From assembly GCF_030272615.1 (NCBI RefSeq), contig NC_081415.1, positions 604,027,644 to 604,091,643 of the forward strand: a stretch of 64,000 bases of DNA. Direction: 5' to 3'. Of this stretch, positions 10,714-22,103 are shown in pieces. This stretch comes from Cryptomeria japonica (taxonomy: Eukaryota > Streptophyta > Pinopsida > Cupressales > Cupressaceae). Every line of letters begins with the position of its first letter. The first letter of the stretch is position 1. The notes under the pieces were generated by a model. That model was not told where the DNA came from. It saw nothing but the letters and a program-made list of their open reading frames with translations, and ran no database searches. Position numbers and translations under genes: made by a program.

Positions 10714-13700
10714 ATGGCATCCACCTATGCAATTGAATACATAGCAAACCCTCTTGTTGTGGAAGTAATTAAAAGACCTAGGCCCATATTTTAGTTAGTC
10801 CCCAAAATAGCAAAGAAGGATGATACCTTAGGTGCATTTTCTCAAATTCCTAAAGGTGTTGTATATGCTAAAGACCCTAGAATGTATATCCACTGTAATA
10901 TTGAAGAGTTAGGAGATGAGGAAATCAAAACCATGTATAAAATTGAGATATGTGATGATACCAGCAATGTTAAAGCTGAACACAAGGTTATTGAAACCCT
11001 AGGATTCACATAAATCCTTAGCAATCCTGAATTTCCTAAAGATGTGATTAGGATAGTGTTAAGAAGAGTTCATGGAGAATTTTTCTGGTTAGATGCAATT
11101 CATAAGATCACCAAGGAAGCAGTAAAGGCTGTCATAGGGTTACCGGCCAATGGTAAAAGACCAGACAAAAACAAGAAGGTTTCAAATTATTTAGTCATAG
11201 ACCTAACAAGTGCAACATTTGATAAAAGATCTCTAAGGGTTAACGATGTAAAGGATACAAATGTGAGATTCTTAAGTATGATATTAGGTTACAAAGCCAC
11301 TCATGCTAATAGACTTAACTCAGTTTCAATTTTATGCATTAAGAGTGCTTATGCTATGATAACAAACAATGCAAAAATTGACATCTGTGAATGGTTAAAG
11401 GATGAACGGATAGACAACCTTGGAAAGATAAAGAAGGATAAGAAAGGAACTTTCAGATTTGGAAATCTGTTAGTATGCCTAATGCTTCATATAAAAAAAT
11501 AGGTTCTCGGTATAGGATATAAAGAACTAGGATATGACATATCGGTAGGAAAGCAATTGACATAACTATTTAATGCCATGGGTGAGAACAAGGAAAACAA
11601 AATTCATGACTTTTTCCAAGCATTAAAGACAAAAATGAAGAAAAGGATAAGGTTATCTCAGAAAATTGTAGATAAATACAAAGATGATATATGCTTTGTT
11701 ATTAAAAAGGATGAAATATGGATGGAAGCAGTCATCCCAAGGACAATCTGGGTAACAAAAATGGGCTATGAGATAGATGACCACATAGTTGAAACTTATG
11801 CCAAAGCACTTCTAGAAGCGCCCAATGAACCTAAGGAAGAAGCATTTGGTAGTGCTGAAACCATAGAAAGCCAAATACAGTCCAAGAAAAGAGTGAAGAA
11901 GGTAGAGGCATTTGTGAGAAAAGAATCCAGACAAGCAAAGGCCATTAAGGAAGATGTATTAAAGAAAACTGGAATAACTGAAGATGAGTTGGCTACCCCA
12001 CAACCTGAAGCTCATCTATCGCCAATAGGTACTTCTTCGAAAGGTGACATGCCAACAACTTTTAAAAGAGTTGTTAGGAAAAGAGATCCCTCACCAGCAA
12101 CCACTCCTTCACCTAGAAGGACAAGGCAGAAGCAACAAGTTGTGAGATCTCCAATCAGAAAGGTCACACCTAAAAGGAAGCTAACTCCTAAGAAAAAGAA
12201 AAAGACAAAAACTAACTTGGCACCTCTAGACATATTGCTAAATGAGATCACAGAGGAAGGAAAACTAAAAAACATAGGGAAAATTTATGACACCCTATCT
12301 GCTGATGAGAAAGGGCAAGTTGAGGAGAGTGTAATACTGCATATGGACATGTTCAAAAAAAATTTGATGGAAGTTATCAATGAAATACCTGATGATTTAT
12401 ACAAAAGACTTGAGGCTAGAAGGCAAGGTGTGATTGAATTAGACAAGAAAATAAAAATAGAAAAACTAATTGTTGTATATCCGATAAACTCCCCAAAGCA
12501 AATTGATGATCTAATTGCTCAGGCAAACCTGACTGTTTTCTCCACTGCACACTGGCATATTTCACTAATGGTAGGAAGAGTTATAGAAGTTACAGAGGAA
12601 ACAGAAGATGGTCAGGACATATTCTTGGTTGAAAAGGAAAAACAAGAAGAATACATGAATCCCAAGCCTATTAAGGTATATCAGAAGGATAAGGACAAAG
12701 GGAAAGGAAAAGTTGGAGGACCTCCAAGCATAAAGGTTAAAGACAACCTACCTCCACCTATGAAAATCACAACTCTTGAAGACCAACGGGCAGCAAAAAG
12801 CATAGATGTAGAGGATAGTAATCGACATCCTGAAGTTCTATACACTGTAAATGTTGATACCCAAAAGATCAACATAACAGTTGATAAAGATACAACTGAA
12901 AAGTTAGATATGGCTAAAAAGCCTCCAATAATAGGAGATACAGAGCAATCGACAAAGCATACAGGGAAAAAGATGGAATCTGAGGCACAAATAGAGAAAC
13001 CAACAGAGCTAAAGGCTCCGAAACAGGCTCACAAGGAAACAATGCCACCGGTAAGCAATGTAGCAGGAAAACTAGTGCTAAAAGAAATACAAACACAAAC
13101 TGACCTACCAAAGGTCAATACAAGCATGGTCACTTCCACCGATACTCAGACTCTTGGATCATCATCAACATTCAAGTCAACTAATGTGACTGAGGTATTG
13201 CTTGAATCCATTAAGAAAATAACTGACTGTAGCTCATAGGCTTACAAAGCAATAGATGATTCAATACCAATTTTGAAGATAATTGCTCCTAATTGTAATA
13301 TAGATAATAAAGATTCTCTAGGATAGTTGGATACATTATGTAAATACATTTATGGAAATATTGATAAAATAAAGGAAGAATCAGTAAAGGACATAGTAGA
13401 AAAGGAGAAACAGAAATTCTTTGAAGAAGAAATAAAGAAGTGTAACAGAGACTTTGGCACACTTCTACCGGAACTGTGTAGTTTGTTAAAAGAATATAAA
13501 AATCTGTATAAAGACACATGCAAAACAAACTTCTTGACTGTAGATATTGACAAGAAAATAAGCAAGACACAGGATGAGATAAATAAGCTTGCAGACAATT
13601 TTGTCAACTCACCGGATTCACTGTCTATTTTTGAAGATAAGTTAGCAAATTTTCAGGAAGAATTGCTTAAATAGGAAAGAGAGAAAGAGAGAATAATAAA

Positions 13701-13941
13701 CAAGGTAAAACACTTGAGATCCAAACTGAGTCCAAGATTGGACCATCTAGCATCTCTGCGGAAGGAAATCTCAGAGGCATTAGCACAGGGAAGTAAATCA
13801 GTGGCAGAGCAATTACAGCATCTCACCGGTACTGTGAAGAGGACTAAAACAACAATAAAAGATAGCAAAAAGTTTATGCATAGTATAAACTTAATTTTGG
13901 GTGATCTTTTTCAGATAATAACTACCCAACTACAAGGTTGA
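10714..13941 (+). pseudogene. F ORF2: long protein of unknown function in place of pol
   Basis: A single frame of 1,075 codons from ATG at 10714 to TGA at 13939, with seven internal stops (10792, 11011, 11500, 11563, 13237, 13324, 13672; five TAG, two TAA) and no frameshift. Residues 1-290 form a globular domain conserved in G and E (motifs NPLVVEV, YIHCNIEELG, HKITKEAVKAVIGLP, FRFGNLLVCL), then KMKKRIRLSQKIVDKYKDD near 310. Residues about 450-500 are very basic with SP/TP pairs and look like a nuclear-localisation or nucleic-acid-binding segment. A second conserved block follows (about 510-620), then a Lys/Thr-rich linker and a C-terminal coiled coil (870-1,075). The helix around HKIT recalls plant transposon-associated or plant-mobile-domain proteins, but that is only an impression. 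It shows no enzyme motif, signal peptide or membrane segment, so an env role is unlikely. Confidence 0.85.
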
Positions 13942-14153
13942 GGATATGACTACAAACTCTACTAACATCTTGACAACCTTTGTCATTGATGCCAAAGAGA
14001 GAGTAGTAGGATGAGAAAGTTCAAAGACAGGAATCATATGCTCAGGGGGAGCCCTTCATATTTTTGGTAAACATTCTTTTTGGTTTTTTTTTTTTTTGGA
14101 CTACACATTTTGGACACTTTTTGAAATTTCTCATGAGTGTTGCCATCAATGCC
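13942..14153 (+). other. F 3' untranslated region
   Basis: It contains TTTGTCATTGATGCCAAAGAGAGAG (13979-14003), a degenerate second purine tract, and CTCAGGGGGAGC (14040-14051), a block also present in D at about 41221. A run of 14 T follows at about 14085. Confidence 0.7.
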
Positions 14154-14230
14154 AAAGGGGGAGATTGTTGGCATATGGACACTCCAATGAGACATTGTGT
14201 GTGATGGAAGGTTTTGTCATTGATGGCAAC
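14139..14230 (+). other. Inverted-repeat structure around F PPT/LTR junction
   Basis: Outer arms GTTGCCATCAATG (14139-14151) and CATTGATGGCAAC (14218-14230) are perfectly complementary over 13 bases. Inner arms ATGCCAA (14149-14155) and TTGGCAT (14168-14174) enclose the purine tract. The outer and inner arms overlap by three bases on the left side, so a full fold uses either arm partly. H shows the same layout with a changed base pair. Confidence 0.65.
14154..14165 (+). other. F polypurine tract
   Basis: AAAGGGGGAGAT directly before the 3' LTR, identical to the tracts of C, D and G. Confidence 0.92.
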
Positions 14231-14972
14231 CTTGCAATCCTATGGCACCGGGAAGACTTCATACCAGCAAAGAATTACACAAGAAAGACAATTCACCGGC
14301 ATCAACAAGATCACTCTACACCAGCATCGACACCAGCACAGAAGAAAAGATGTATACCGGCATAAAGGCCGACAGGATTTTTGATATGTAATATTTTGTT
14401 TATTATTATAAGCCGACTTGGAAAATTGTAAAATGACTCTTGTATATAAAGGAGATCATTGTAGACATTTAGAAAAAAGGTAGTTAGCATAAAAGAAAAT
14501 TATTAGGTAGACCTAATGTGCGAATTATAGGTCAAGGGTAAATGTAAAGAATAGAGTTAGAACCGGTACTGAATCTGGCATTGGAGATGCTATTGTAAAG
14601 CAGTACAGATCTTTGGATTAGTATAATCCTCATTGTAAGTCAGTGTGACTTCTCATTGAGTAGTGAGCTCTAGGCAGTTGGCCTTCCTGCATGTGCAGAC
14701 CCATATTGTAAGTAATATTCTCTTATTGGCCAGTGAGTGAATATTGTGGGTCACAATTCCCACCGAGGTTTTTCCCACAACGGGTTTCCTCATTAAACAT
14801 CTTGTGTTATGGTGTTCTTTTCATGTGGATGTTTTTGATTCTGTTTATTGCATTAATTCTTGCATACCGGTATACTGCTATTTTATGTTCTACATGTTTT
14901 AACTTAAGAAATTCTTATCACTGGTTAGATACTGATTCACCCCCCCTCTTAGTATCTGTGGGAATCCTAATA
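14166..14972 (+). repeat. F 3' LTR
   Basis: 807 bp, begins TGTTGGCATATGG. The terminal CA of the 5' copy (CCTAACA) is CCTAATA here, a C-to-T change. The target duplication GGTTC follows, and then the ORF2 of G resumes. Confidence 0.92.
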
Positions 14973-14977
14973 GGTTC

Positions 14978-16107
14978 CGCAACTAGTGTAACCCTTTCCA
15001 GATAGGTTCCGATCCTCTTTGCCTTAGGATCAAGAGGTGAGGCAATAAGGGTAGAGGCATACCCTTCTAGCATATCGTACATCACATCATAGCCCATTGG
15101 CTCGACTTCTTCCTGTCTAGGCTCAACAACCTCCATTATGCATTGATCCACCTTGATGGTGAAATAGATATCGTCCTCATATTTCTTGACGATGTCACCA
15201 GATATTCTCATTCTTTGGCTCATTTTCCATTTGAACTCATCAAAATACTTGTTCAGAACATCAGGGTAACCGGTTCCAATTGCTTCAATGCTTTCCTTGA
15301 TTTGCTTGGTCACCGTTTGGTTAGCAGACCACTGGACATCTCCTACTCCTGGAAAGTAGCCTTGGAAATAGAAGAACAACCCAACCAGTAGTTGCCCAAA
15401 CTTGAACCTTAGTGCATTATCCTATTTGATCGACTTCAGATTCAACAGGAGTTGTCTTTGCATACCGGTGTACATATCAAATGATGCATCCTCCTTTATC
15501 ATTCGGTAAGCAGCATTTACCGCTACAGCAGATACAGAGTTAATTCTGCTAGCTGAGAATGTTCGGTATCCAATCACCATACATGCATACTTCACCAAAT
15601 CATCCTTAATAGAATTGACTATCATGCCTTGTGAGTCACTCACTGAACCGGTGAGCTTGGACATTTCAGTTTTGCTTACCATCCTTAGGGCTGGCACTTC
15701 CCCTGTGTTGTACAATCTGGTGACTGCATGAATTGCTTGTGGCGTGATGTCATGTGTTCTCTCTAGGTACATCTTATCAACATGGAATCTACTCAGAATG
15801 ATCCTTATATGATCCTCTATGAAATCCTCTAGAAAGTAAACAACATTGTGGAGCTTCTTCGTCTCTAAAATATTATACTCCAGCTTGATCTTCTTATCCT
15901 TTCCACAAAATAAACCTAACTAGGAGTGGATGGCTAGAGACCCTAGGGCTTCAATCTTGTAATCTATGTAGTCAGAAATTCCCTCTTCTACTATCATACC
16001 ATCATACTAGTCGGGACTTGTGATAGGGCATTATTCTTAGACTTTTGTTGAATAAAACTTGTAGACTTGACAGATGCACTAGAAATGGTATGAGATGCGG
16101 AAGCCAT
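14978..16107 (-). pseudogene. G ORF2, N-terminal third
   Basis: It starts with ATG at 16107 (MASAS...; F begins MAST...). After a frameshift near 16010 it aligns along its length with F residues 1-370: HDITPQAIHAVTRL against HKITKEAVKAVIGL, FKFGQLLVGLF against FRFGNLLVCLM, and KMSQRMRISGDIVKKYEDD against KMKKRIRLSQKIVDKYKDD. The proteins are clearly homologous but strongly diverged, so G and F are different families. The reading continues at 8427 once F is removed; the two parts total about 1,116 codons, close to the 1,075 of F. Confidence 0.82.
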
Positions 16108-16589
16108 GATAGAAATTTTAAGAACTCGAGAAATACCTTTTGAAACACGTGAATTTAGGGCTTGTTGATTCTCCTTCACTTCACACTCTGTCGGTTGCTG
16201 AATCACCGCTTTGTGTTCTCCACTTGACCGTTTGTAGTTTGAATTTGAATCTCCTTCGCAGTTTCTCAATTTCTCAAAATCTCAACTCAAATCACCTTTT
16301 CGTCACTCTTCTCTTTGAAAAAAATTTCTTCGCTCGAAAACTGATAGTGAGAAATGATTTGAAAAATCCTTTTAAGTATGTTTCTCACCTACCATCATTA
16401 ATGCTCCTCCATTAGGGCGTAAACCCTAATTTGCCTCTTTACCATTTCCAACCTTCTGCTAAATGATAGGTATCACATACCGGTTAAGGTCTTTTACCGG
16501 GGGTTCAAAACATTTCACTGTTTTCTTCTCCTAAGCTTTTCTGAAGCTTAGTTTGCCGATTCCATGATTTCCACACTAGGTGCAGAAAC
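16108..16589 (-). other. G spacer between gag and ORF2
   Basis: About 480 bp, comparable to the 406-bp spacer in F. In element sense it contains CTTAAAAGGATTTTTC around 16375, a weak TATA-like match in the position where F has TATAAAATA. The short ORFs here are not conserved in F. Confidence 0.55.
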
Positions 16590-17822
16590 CTATTCCTCTT
16601 GTAACACCACTAGTTTCTTCTTCCAATTTTTGTTCATGTCCGCTTGAATAATGTCAATATCAATGTTTCCTTCCGGAGTGACCGGTATATCATCAGATAT
16701 GTCCTTTCTTGATCTACAGAATCTGGCAATGTGACCCGGTTTGTTGCAATGATAGCAGACCAATCCAAGTGCTCTCCAAGGTCCATTGTTCATGTTTCCA
16801 TTCTTCCTTCTGCATGTTGTAGTAGTGTGACCATGACCATGACATACCATATAGTTTGCTCTCCATTTGGTTGCTGCTATATAGCCACCACTTCTTTGCT
16901 GATGATTGAAGGTATTAAACCGGTTGTAATTCCAGTTCACAAAAGGTTTAGGACCAACTCCTTGGGTCCTTTGAGGATATCTTCTAGTGTTATTCATAAC
17001 AGCTTTGCATTCAGATACTTTATGCCCATACTTGTTCAATGCATAACAGTTACCATCAAATCTATAGGATCTAGGCTTATCATTTAGGAAATAAGGAAAA
17101 TTGTTGTAAGCCTTACTCCTACACACATTTGCAGTATGTCCTTTTAGATAGTGAAAGCAAACACGTTTAAACTTTTGCTTACCTTTATCCTTTGATGTCA
17201 GTTGTTTCTTTGATGTTCCAGCATTTGTACCAGAGGTCTCACCTTCCTCATTACCAGAATAACCAAGTCCATTGGTATTCTTGACCAGTTTGGCAGATTC
17301 AAGCTTTTTCTCTAGTTTGACAGTGCTCTTGTTGAACTTAGCAAGTATTTCCTTTGACTCAGAGAGTTCTTTTGAAATAGCAGCATTTGTTTCTAACAGG
17401 TTTTCATTCTCAGAGATGGCAATGTTCAGTTTTCCTTGCATGTCTTCCTTTTCCACTTTGCTTGCATGGAGTTGAGCAGTTAGGGCACTGATCTTTTGTT
17501 TTAGCTTGGAGATCTCATGATCTCTTTCTCTCACCAGATCTTCATCTTTCCTCCAGTTCTCAAGCTCTTGACACATCTAGATAGTCAGTCCTTCCAATTC
17601 CTTTTTCAGGTTGGAGTTTGATTCATTCAACTTATTTACTTCTGCAATTAGGGCTTCCATGTTTGCTTCATCTGAAGAACTATTTTCAGATAGCTCCATC
17701 ATCTTTTCTACATGTTCTCTCCTTTTTTCTTAAGATGCCTTGTATTTGACCAAAATATCATCATATGCTTGCTCAGACTTAGTGAGTCGATGAGTAAGTT
17801 CCCTTATATAGTATTCCCCCAT
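16590..17822 (-). pseudogene. G gag: coiled coil plus degenerate zinc knuckles
   Basis: 410 codons from ATG at 17822 in a single frame, with stops at 17732-17730 (TAA) and 17579-17577 (TAG). The N-terminal half is coiled coil with repeated Leu/Ile heptads. Four knuckle positions follow: CFHYLKGHTANVC (shortened, Cys lost), CYALNKYGHKVSEC (second Cys lost), MVCHGHGHTTTTC (altered) and CYHCNKPGHIARFC (intact, near 16730). An Asn/Arg-rich linker separates knuckles two and three. Same architecture as the gags of F and E. Confidence 0.85.
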
Positions 17823-17858
17823 ATCTCTTTCCAAGTGGTTAAACTTATAGAAAGGTAA

Positions 17859-17870
17859 GCTCTGATACCA
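17859..17870 (-). other. G primer-binding site
   Basis: In element sense TGGTATCAGAGC, an exact match to the initiator tRNA-Met complement, two bases from the LTR end at 17873. Confidence 0.92.
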
Positions 17871-17872
17871 AT

Positions 17873-18972
17873 TGATGAATACTAAGAGGGGGGTGAATTA
17901 TTATGCCAAAAATCTTTGCACTTAAACACTTTACAAGACTGATAGTAAACTCGTTAGCACACATGCAAACCAAATAGAAAATAATGCATTCACCCACAAA
18001 AGCACAAACACCATAACACATGAGATTTTGACATGGAAACCCAAATGGGAAAAACCATGGTGAGATGGAACTCACAAGTAACTATCTACAGAATAGGAAC
18101 TAGACCGACTAAGGTCAGACCAGTTAAGGTCTTACAATGTCCTTTACCAGAACAAATCCTATTAGGAATCTCAATCTCTGTTAGGAGATAAGTCCGATTA
18201 AAGACTACCTTGCTAGAGGATTTTAGATCCACAGATGTGAACCACCTTGTTAGAGGATTTACAAAACGGCTTTTGGGCCTACCTAGTTAAGGGCTATAGA
18301 CTTGTCAAAGATGTGAGTAATCAACAAGTGTTTGATCTAGCTAGCAGCACAGACTGCTTGGTTAGATCCTTGGTAGCTTGTTCCTAATGCACTACAACAT
18401 TACTTCAGTCTTCTACACATTTATATTCTCTCCAACTCCTCAATCACCTTAAACCCTAGCAACAACATAAACTTTCGCTATATCCACATCAACAACCTAA
18501 AACCCTAGACATGATGTCCTTATAAGGGAATCTGATTTCATGTCGGTCCAATAGGATTACATAACAATTTCCTAGGTTCAATGAACCTGGACATACTTGG
18601 TACCATGAGACAAAAAGGCACTGTTTAGGTGTCGGCACCGTCAAACAATTAGTGGATGGTAACTCATCACAGAGTATTACCAGTTCATACAAAATGCCAG
18701 TTGCCAGTTTGACAAAACTGAAGACTGGTAAAAATGTGTTATGCCTCTTTAATCCCTCATACCGCTTGGTATCCACAAACCGCTTGGGTTCAACATGCCA
18801 CTTTAGACCGGGAAACACATTCTGCAAAACATCAATAGTCTAAAGACTATAATACAACATATCGGTTGGAACAAATACCGGTTGTGCTCAAACTCATAAA
18901 TATAAAGGAGATCTCAATGCAAGTGTGTGTCCATTAATGACAATCACAACATAAACATTAAAAATGGCAACA
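17873..18972 (-). repeat. G 5' LTR (right copy)
   Basis: 1,100 bp, paired with 4780-5917. It is about 38 bp shorter because of small deletions, for example near 17945 and 18690. The element-sense start TGTTGCCATT carries a G-to-C change against the left copy. Confidence 0.9.
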
Positions 18973-18977
18973 AATTT

Positions 18978-20419
18978 AACCTTTGTTACTCATAGTGGTT
19001 AATCTTTTCTTTTGTTGTAGCATTTTTTTGCAAAAACTATAGTTTATAATAATATTCCAACTAGGCTTTATCTTTAATAGATGAAAGGAATTAGTAAGTG
19101 TGGAAATTTTAAATCCAATTGTATCATGTAAGGAATCAAGGTTACAGTTTAAGGGAGTAAATTAAGTATTGTTCAATGCAATTATCAATCAAATGACTAG
19201 TGAGGATTTAGAATGACTAAAGAGTCGATGGAGCAAATTAAGGGATGAGGGTATTGGTTCATCTAGTTTTGTAGGTTACCTATATTAAAATCTTTGCTTT
19301 CCTAGAGACACCCTTCCTCCTACCAAGGTGTTAAAAACACTATGATAATATCAATGAAATTTTATAAATAGATAATTGAGGTCCCTTTGGTTATATCTAA
19401 AAAATAAAGGCAAGTGTGAAGTACCCATTCAAACTGGGATTCTACAATGCTCTTCCATCTAGGTGGCCAAGAAAAATTAAATAAATTTAAGCCTTGAACC
19501 TAAAGCACTACAAGGAAAGAAGCAATATTTATCTATTGAGGAAATTGAATAAGATAATACCAACTACTTTACCAAACCATACACATGCTTGAGAATAAAA
19601 TAGGGCAACATTTAGGATAATTTTGAGGTAAGGAAAGAGTAGTACTATAGACTTGCTTACATGTGAGAGGGTATGACATAAGAGCAGATATCCCCAAGGA
19701 GTTCTTTCAAGATAGAAAAGTGTTACAACCTATATGTAAATAATTAAAAGTTTGTACAAAATAAATTAATCCTTTAAGGTGGTCAATGAAGGAGGATATG
19801 TCTACATATATGGTTTTTCAAAAGGTCATTTACATAAGCTTTAGTTGGATTGACCTTCATTTAGAATATGCAAAGCTAAATAGAAAGACAACCCAACAAT
19901 AAATTGGAGGTTCTTCTTCATTGTCCAATCCCAATTAGTATAAGAGGCAAAGGACTAGAGATAATATCAGTGAGGATAAGGCTCTTGAAGAATAAATTAA
20001 GAACAAGCCAATGTGATAATTGATGTAGGATATTTGGCATGCCCTAAAATGTTCTAAGTTTCTAATAAAAGATGTATTAGTAGAAGTAACAAATGGATTG
20101 TGTATTTAGCATATGAAGTAAATCATAACTTGTAGGAGAAAAATAAGCCTTAATCCAAGGGAAGGAGAAGATCCAATTCCCAATCAAACTGAAAAAAGAA
20201 AAAAACAATTCTAGAATAGAATGGTTCATCATCCTAAAGTAGCAACCATCTTTTTCACTTTCTATAGATCTAGTGAAGAAATAGAGTTATTAGGTCGATA
20301 TACAATCAAATTAAACTAAACCTCCTATGGAAAGTCAAGACATTATTGAAGTATATGATATTAAGCTAGATTCTAAAGTATAAGAGGGACTACATTAATA
20401 ATAAAAAAAAAAAAAAGTT
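18978..20419. other. Unassigned intergenic DNA between G and B
   Basis: AT-rich, with stops in all frames and no LTR ends, PBS or domain that I recognise. It ends in a 14-base A run (20403-20416) just before element B, which could be a retroposon tail or a chance run. It continues the locus at 3431-4779. Confidence 0.5.
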
Positions 20420-20424
20420 GTTCC

Positions 20425-22039
20425 TGTTGGCATTATTGGTATCAAGTTGTCATTGATGTCAACTGGTTTGGCAAGGTCACCGGTAAGTAAGAAGTGGTGA
20501 CTAGTATAATAAGAGAAAGACATATGATGGAAATGCACATATGAGTGAGCACACAGAAGGAAGGCTACCTGTACACATGAATTGTGTCATCTACCAGTAA
20601 AGAAAGCTTACCGGTAAGGCACAAACTGGGATGGAGGTTGGTTGTTTGTTTGTGATGAAGAGGCAAAATGTTAAAAGAATCACAACAACACTCAAAGAGC
20701 TGAACAAAGAGGATAGTATGAATACATACTAGAAGGCAAGATATTTTATCAAGAGGATGTGTTGTCAGTAAAGAGGATGAGTGTTGGTTATACTAGTAAG
20801 GTGAACTGATTTAGTAGTCAACCTTGGTCAACAAAGAATGTCAAACTGACATAGAAATCCAAGCATAGGTGGATGTCAACAAGCATGAAAACTGGATGGC
20901 AGGTGGTGATATTGCATAGGTCAATAAAGTGTGCATTGACGTAACAAGTCAACAAGCAGGTCAAATTTTATGAAGAACCCACAAGTCACGGAGGATGCTA
21001 GAGGATTGTAGCTCGAGGAAGGCAAGATGGCAAGTGACTAAACTGATCCTACAAGAATATTTGATCTTCATACCCATTTGCTGAAGGAAATAACAAAGCC
21101 ATTAATGGCGTATAATAAAGAAAAGAAAAACATGGTGTAGAACTCCAGATTTAAAAAATGCTAGAATGTGAAGCTTTGCTGGTGTGGATCGATGTCATGA
21201 AGATCATATCCCTGGAAAAGTAGATCGAATCAAATTGGATTTCGATTGAGTTGGAGAAGGAAAAACCTAACACGACATTGTTTGAATACAGTTTTTGGTG
21301 GGAATCGAAGATTATAAATATGTGAGTTTGAGACAAAAATTCATTGATGCTTGATGTGAACAAGGAGAGTGAAGAGATCTTGAGCACACAGAAGGATCAT
21401 CTTCCTTAAAAACTAGTCTAGGAAAGTTGTAGAGGGAGTTGGTAGGCAAACCGGTGAGAGGGTTTAATCGACAGACACATAGTACCAATAAACTATTGCA
21501 GGTTTGACAGTTGAGCCAACAAGTGAGGTATGATTGGTCAAGAAGGCATCCAAATGTGACTGAGTATGGTGTGAGGCTAAGAGAGAAGAAGAGAAGGTTC
21601 TTAACCAATAGAAATCTATTTGATTAAGTGTTGCAGAACTCATTTGCAACCAGAAGCTATAACTATATCAAAATTGTATTTCAATATACATCACCAAGTT
21701 GGAGCTCCTTGGGTTGGTTCCCTAAATAAGTAGGGGTCGGTGCTCCTTGGGTTACTGCCTTAATTCTTTGTAATTTATTATTTCACTTGTGAAGCTGGAT
21801 TGGAGTAGTAGTCTCCAACAACATTTCTCACCGAGTTTTTTCCCATATTGGGTTTTCCTCGTACATCTGGTGTTATGGGTTGCATTTGTGTGTTTGTCTT
21901 TTTGGTATCCATATTTGTCTTACTGGTTTGACTATTTAGTGCTTAGGATAATAAGTGGTTTTCTAAGGTCGTTTTAAAAAAGAAAAGAATTTAGGAACCA
22001 CTGATTCAACCCCCTCTTAGTGGTACATTGTATTCAACA
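20425..22039 (+). repeat. B 5' LTR
   Basis: 1,615 bp, TGTTGGCATTATTGG... to ...TATTCAACA. Its last 350 bp are clearly similar to the end of the H LTR (blocks GGTGCTCCTTGGGTT, CAACATTTCTCAC, TTGGGTTTTCCTCGTA), so B and H are related families. No second copy is present, so LTR divergence cannot be measured. Confidence 0.85.
21313..21321 (+). promoter_or_regulatory. TATA box in B LTR
   Basis: TATAAATAT followed by GTGAGTTTGAGAC. The H LTR has the same box at 51371-51379 in a similar context, which supports it as the U3 core promoter. Confidence 0.5.
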
Positions 22040-22041
22040 AT

Positions 22042-22053
22042 TGGTATCAGAGC
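22042..22053 (+). other. B primer-binding site
   Basis: TGGTATCAGAGC, an exact initiator tRNA-Met complement, two bases after the LTR. Confidence 0.92.
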
Positions 22054-22103
22054 CTAGGTTCCCTGTAGATTAGACCTTGGGTAAATTCTGGTCTTAGAAC
22101 ACA

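Larger units (their letters stand above)
8428..14972 (+). mobile_element. Element F: non-autonomous gag+ORF2 LTR retrotransposon
   Basis: Complete 6.5-kb element inserted into ORF2 of G on the opposite strand. LTRs are 8428-9235 and 14166-14972, the PBS 9238-9249 and the PPT 14154-14165; the TSD is GGTTT (8423-8427) and GGTTC (14973-14977). The internal 4.9 kb holds only two ORFs: gag (9306-10307) and ORF2 (10714-13941). There is no protease, integrase, RT or RNase H, and no room for them. The two LTRs differ at roughly one base in ten over their first 230 bp, so it is older than C. It is the best preserved member of the gag+ORF2 group in the window. Confidence 0.93.
4780..18972 (-). mobile_element. 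Element G: non-autonomous gag+ORF2 LTR retrotransposon
   Basis: Complete minus-strand LTR element split by element F. LTRs lie at 4780-5917 and 17873-18972, the PBS at 17859-17870 and the PPT at 5918-5929, with flanking TSD AATCT (4775-4779) and AATTT (18973-18977), one transition apart. Without F the internal region is about 5.4 kb. In element orientation it contains a 410-codon coiled-coil/zinc-knuckle gag, a spacer, a very long ORF2 homologous to that of F, and a 3' untranslated part with a second purine tract. I find no protease, integrase, RT or RNase H. It must be older than F, which sits inside its ORF2. Confidence 0.9.

Noticed and set aside
10714-13941. ORF2 as an env-like protein, as reported for some Sireviruses
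   Set aside because: No signal peptide or hydrophobic membrane segment; it follows gag directly and not pol; it is highly charged.
20391-20416. A run as the tail of a LINE or processed gene
   Set aside because: No RT, ORF or target duplication could be tied to it; it may be chance in AT-rich DNA.
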